Source of the DNA: Atrina japonica
Lineage: Eukaryota; Mollusca; Bivalvia; Pterioida; Pinnidae
Assembly (NCBI GenBank): GCA_030159075.1
Contig: BROG01000244.1
Coordinates: 305,001 to 369,000 of the forward strand
Direction: 5' to 3'
Length of the DNA: 64,000 bases
Shown here one piece after another: positions 23,398 to 64,000 of this stretch. A model generated the notes under the pieces. The model was not told where the DNA came from. It saw only the letters and a program-made list of their open reading frames with translations, and did no database searches. The position numbers and the translations under genes are program-made. Numbering within the stretch: the stretch's first letter is position 1; the number at the start of each line of letters is the position of its first letter.

Positions 23398-23912
23398 CTG
23401 GGCCCAAAGTCACCAAATTTACTTAGTACTCAAGCTCAAGTAACTTTTTGTGATTTTAGGGTGAAAATAAAACAGCACAAAATTATATGCTACAACTGGG
23501 CATGTATGTTTATTGATGGCATACAATGAAGAGTAGTACTCAAATTTTTAGTACTTTACTGAACATATTTATTCTTTTTTACAGGAAAATCTGAAGTCTG
23601 AACCATTTTTTACAATTTACTTTAAAGTCAATATAATAAAATAGAAGTTGAGCTTGAGTATCCAGTAAATTTGGTGATCTCGACCAGGATTTTTTGTCTT
23701 CCATGTACTCATCTGTCATCTAGGCCTTGAAAAGATAGTAAAATATGTCAGGGCCTGAAGTCACCAAATTTGCTCAGTACTCAAGCTCAACTAACTTTTC
23801 ACGATTTTAAAGTGAAATCGCACATGGTTCATGCCGCAAACAAACATGTAACATCAGCTTTATATATCGCTGGTTACATGTTTGTATGTTGATGGCATAC
23901 AATATAAAGTCC
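23398..23912. repeat. Foldback repeat with a partial direct copy
   Basis: GTCACCAAATTTACTTAGTA with CTCAAGCTCAA at 23410-23440 is inverted at 23645-23680 (TTGAGCTTGAG..AAATTTGGTGA) and repeated directly at 23762-23795. The direct copies continue to TTGATGGCATACAAT at about 23514 and 23890. This looks like a MITE pair or a foldback element with a truncated duplicate. Confidence 0.7.
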
Positions 23913-24979
23913 GTAATGATGCAAATTACAGCTCATTTGAAGAACATTTCAGAAATATTAAAAGATTTTTTAGTAAAAAATTTGATCACATAATTTACAC
24001 CAAATATAATAAGTGGACATGTTACACTACCAGATTAAATTCTGACTTTTTCTTGAAAATTCTTGGAATGAATTCTGATTGGGAAATTGACACTTAATAC
24101 ACACAATTTTATTTCCTTGTTGTTATTTAAGTATGTATGTTTAAACAGTCTAATCTCTGTTTTTTGGTTTTTTTTTTGATTATGAACATCTTTATTTCAA
24201 ATAACGTGGATGTATTTGCCTTCTAAAGCTTACGCTCGACTGAGCCCACCGTGATCATTCTAAATAAAACATCAAACTCTTAAATTATAAAATATCCATC
24301 CTCTGTAATTTGTTGATTATTACTTTATTTCTGTGTAACGACACTGGGGATAATTGTCAAATAGGCCTATAGGTTTTTTTTTAGGAAAAAACAAGCGTTT
24401 ATTCATAGATTGTTCGCAAAAAAAATCAATGTAAGGCTTGTTGCAATCCTTAGTAAATAACGTATAAAATCAAGTAAAAATAAAGTTTGATATCCGGCAT
24501 TCATTTAGGTTAACAAACTGGTCATTGTGTAATTGAATTTAACATAGAATGAAGATAATCCGTTGTGAAAACAGTGTGCCCCTTTGGTCAATTGTTAAAG
24601 GTAGACAAACAGTAACTTTTATTTATAAGCATTAAGTGAATTACGCGAAGACGTGTAACGGGCACCATATCATTCATCCTTGCGCTTATAAAAATAGTTC
24701 TCTATGGGTTTGTCCTATATTCTTTGTGGATACATGAAAAATTGTTATGTATGCGTTTTTTTTAAATAAGCTTAATGTTGAAATATACTATATAGGTCTA
24801 TCCATTGTAAATATAAACTATGTAAGGTTTGCGTTGTTTTGATCTAGTGAGTAGGGATATATGTGATTGTTGGTTCATGGTCGGGAGATATATCAACATA
24901 TTTACAACCAAGGTGACTGGGTGGAACAAATACGATTGTTTTCACTGCGTTTCCGCATTAAGATTATTGTTTAGGGGCA

Positions 24980-61064
<36,085 letters not shown>

Positions 61065-62020
61065 GGTTGATATGGCTATTCATGTGGGACATTTACAAAA
61101 TTAGCTGAAAGGGGACAAGTCACTGGCCAAGATTTTGGTGATAAATCTCCTCGTCTAATCCCCACATGTGCAATACTTGTTGTGCAGTAGAGAAAATGTT
61201 AGACTGGAAGTTTTTATTGGTCAAGAGTGAGATTTGTTTCACATTACCATCATGAAGTAGTGGGTCATTTCTCATGCAGCAACCTCCTGAAAATCTGTGA
61301 TATAGGGATTACTGTCAGTCATTGTTGGAATGTTTCCATGGCTGTCATGCAGATATATATTTACTGACCTTGTCAATCCACATGCCTCACAATGTTCAGA
61401 TGATAGACTTTTTATTAGTGTTAGTGTGAATGGATGGAGGGTACTTGCCTCCTCTCTGTGTTAAGAGAACTTTGGAAACTGCTAAATTTGAAATGAAAGG
61501 TGTACATATATATGCGATGTGTGAGTTATAGAGATATATGTATGTCTTCATTAGTGCTAGTTCTAGTCTATCCAAAGTTTGGTCAACAGTTATTTATCAC
61601 TCTTAGACAGTTGAAGTCTTTGATTTGTGGATTTTAATGTTTTTAAGAACATTTATATGTTGTATTTTAGACATGTATGAAATATTTTATACCAAATACT
61701 CATGTACTGTATGAGTTGTCAGTTTCCATTTATATATTTGACATCAGGAAATCCTTTAGTCATATACAATACTAGTAGCATATGCCAGTCTGAAGTGAGA
61801 GTAATGCTGAAGACAGAGAAAGATTTGTCATTAACAAATATTTTGGTGTTGTCATTTCTTGCCTATTGTGAAGGCAACATGCTGTAGAATTTCAGTCTCA
61901 TTCTCAGTTTGTCATATTTGTTACCTCAGATTATCATGCATGTAAATGTGTCAAGGTCAAATTTTAAAATTTTATTTAAAACAAAGTGTAAATATATATA
62001 TATTACATCACTCTGAAGTA

Positions 62021-62026
62021 AATAAA
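62021..62026 (+). terminator. Candidate polyadenylation signal AATAAA
   Basis: First canonical hexamer after the stop codon, in a TAAATAAATTTT context about 960 nt into the 3' UTR. Function inferred. Confidence 0.35.
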
Positions 62027-62743
62027 TTTTAACTTTAAAAAAACAGATGATAATTTTTTTAATATCAAATTTTGTTGAAAAAAATTTGAATGCAGATTTT
62101 AAATTTTTGTTGTGTATGTATGAAGTGTCTAAAATGTTGAAAAGCAATCCCAGAGGAAGATTCCCTGCAGATTTTGGAACCTGAGAACAAATGTATCATG
62201 GAGGTACTTAAGAAATGCCATAATACAGTGTAGTTGCAAATGAATCCTCTATATTTTTCTAGGAGGAAAATCCTGTTCCCCTATGAAACATACAAATGGA
62301 ATTCATAAACATGTACTGTTAAGTATGTGGTGGTTTCATTTCACTTATTATCAGTATTCATGATTTAAAATGACAAAACCAAAGACTATCACTTATCTGA
62401 TTGTATGTTTCTCGGTAAACTTCATATTTTCACAATGAACAAGATTGTTAAAGTTTATTTCCATTACACACACAGTAATGTGCAAGTATATTGGCAGAAA
62501 TTAAGGTATTCTTTTACCATCATCTCCTTTGTGTGTAATTAAGATACCATCTTCAACTGTAACAAATCATTTTGTTGTGAATGAGGGCATGAACCAACCT
62601 CATGAATTGGGAACGTTCTTTCTTGTCTTTAATTTCTGTGTCTTTTCAGATATTTATGAAAGATTCATGTATAAATATAAATTTGTCATGTGTATCTTGA
62701 GAGAGATTTATTTAAGCTGGTTTGTTTTATGCTTCTTGCTACC

Positions 62744-62749
62744 AATAAA
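62744..62749 (+). terminator. Candidate polyadenylation signal AATAAA
   Basis: Canonical hexamer followed within 10 to 100 nt by T-rich and GT-rich sequence (TTATTTTTGATGTAGG and later GTT runs), a better context for 3'-end formation than the first one. Confidence 0.4.
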
Positions 62750-62983
62750 TTATTTTTGATGTAGGAGTGATATTCATGGTTTAATGAGGAGAGCTGTTAG
62801 CTTATTTTTAAAGTACTTTGTTGGATTAGCTAGCCATTGTACACAGTAATGTTTTTTTTTCAGATTTTGATGTCCATTTGGTGTTTTGTGTTGATGTTTT
62901 TCTGTCTTTTTCAATTGATATTCTATTTAAGCAGTATTTAAGGGGAAGTCTTTCTTGATATCTTTGTTACATTAATGTTAGCA

Positions 62984-62989
62984 AATAAA
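62984..62989 (+). terminator. Candidate polyadenylation signal AATAAA
   Basis: AATAAA in GCAAATAAAAAAAC, a third possible 3' end. A fourth hexamer lies at 63138-63143. Confidence 0.3.
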
Positions 62990-64000
62990 AAAACTACACT
63001 TATTAATGTCACAATGATAGATAAAGTAGGGCCTATACAAAATGAACTAAAATGTCCTTGTTATAGTCACTGTTGAGTGGCAGAAGAGACATACTGCATG
63101 CCCAGATACATATTATAATGGACACAGTTGATTTAGGAATAAAGTGACACTTATTATGGACACATAAGGTTTTATGGCTTTACCAATGAAATAATTTCTG
63201 TAAAACGCTAAGCTTTATAAAAGAAAAACATTTCTTTAATCTATTTAATATATATTGGAAGAGAATAGAAAGATAGTTTGCATACTCTTATAAATTTAAA
63301 TGTATTCAAATGTAATATCTGACAATGAAGGATAATTTTCTCTCTTTTGAATGAACATTCCCCCTTTGACTTCAGAAGTTAGTCCCTTGCATTCAGTCAT
63401 TTTGTTTGCATATAAGCATTCAACTATTTAATATTACAGGCAATATTGCTTGGTTTTGAATTTAAAAAAGCCAAGTATGACTTTTGGCTGTGTTGATATT
63501 TTTGTTCTATATTGTTATAATTATTCACATGTGTATTACTTCTTCTATGTACATAACTGGGAAACCTCAGTGGATGTATGATTTAACTGTGTATATATAA
63601 CACACAGAGTCTAAACACCAAAGTATCAAAACCTATTTGGGGGGAGAGCACTGCATGTCTTCTTGCAAGCCAATCACTTTTGAAGTATAAATTTCTCTGC
63701 TGAAAAGGAAAAATGGCAATACATTTTGTTTCGTTTTTCATACAATGCATAAACATCGCTCAGCTATTTTCTGAAGTTATATTTGTTCTGTGACCCCACT
63801 TTGGTACTTTGGAACTGTTAAATTTCAATAGATAATGATTTATATCCATTTCAACATTCATTAATCCATTGTAAACTTCACAGTTTAAACTGAGATCTGA
63901 ATATATCAAATATTTTTCATCTTCCTGATGTACATTTTGGTAGTGTTAAATGCTTGTACTGAATTATGCATCAGTATTGTGGATATAACAACATATAAAA

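Larger units (their letters stand above)
61065..64000 (+). other. PRKACA: 3' UTR of PKA-C and possible downstream flank
   Basis: AT-rich non-coding sequence after the stop with no coding potential that I recognise. Several AATAAA hexamers occur (62021, 62744, 62984, 63138), so several polyadenylated forms are possible and the true end cannot be fixed. Vertebrate PKA-C mRNAs also have long 3' UTRs. Whether the last kilobase is transcribed is unknown. Confidence 0.55.

Noticed and set aside
23882..24097. 71-codon frame MYVDGIQYKVRNDANYSSFE and onward
   Set aside because: Composition looks protein-like but it starts inside a foldback repeat copy, has no recognised domain and no splice context. 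Could be a transposon remnant; not supportable.

Overview
The window is AT-rich eukaryotic DNA from an animal, most likely a mollusc and probably a bivalve. This rests on long introns, vertebrate-like GT/AG splice sites, several families of tRNA-derived SINEs, and copies of an interspersed repeat starting AGCTCACCTG that I know as very common in bivalve genomes. The single recognisable gene also has an exon organisation like the one I recall for the sea-hare Aplysia. The species cannot be fixed from the sequence.

One protein-coding gene is present and appears complete on the + strand: the catalytic subunit of cAMP-dependent protein kinase (PKA-C, co-orthologous to vertebrate PRKACA/PRKACB). 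Its ten-exon reading frame runs from 24980 to 61064 and encodes 351 residues, the same length as human C-alpha, with the same intron positions and phases. Exon 6 (helix E plus catalytic loop) exists as two tandem 127-nt copies, 45079-45205 and 45347-45473. Because 127 is not a multiple of 3, only one copy can be used per transcript, so this is a mutually exclusive exon pair. Upstream there is at least one further first exon (17745-17958), which ends in the same phase and would give a 71-residue basic N-terminus in place of the myristoylated one. A third candidate first exon (20619-20649) lies about 90 bp downstream of a TCTCGCGAGA promoter motif, and a fourth, much weaker one lies at 28166-28187. 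N-terminal choice combined with exon 6 choice could give four or more kinases from one locus.

Layout: 1-17.7 kb is intergenic and repeat-dominated. It holds a SINE nested in an older SINE, a 57-bp satellite interrupted by a SINE, a 23-bp tandem repeat, large CT/CA/TA microsatellites, and a 1.5-kb minisatellite split by an inserted repeat with a strong nested palindrome. From 17.7 to 25 kb are the alternative first exons among SINEs and foldback repeats. From 25 to 43.4 kb are two roughly 9-kb introns carrying a hAT-type MITE with intact target-site duplications, two SINEs and foldback elements. From 43.4 to 45.5 kb is the compact block of exons 3 to 6a/6b. From 45.5 to 60 kb are exons 7 and 8 and two long introns with minisatellites and a roughly 3-kb foldback element. 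From 60.1 to 64 kb are exons 9 and 10 and a long AT-rich 3' UTR that may run beyond the window.

No rRNA gene, intact tRNA gene, CRISPR array or complete autonomous transposon was found. Most long open frames in the window are artefacts of tandem repeats.
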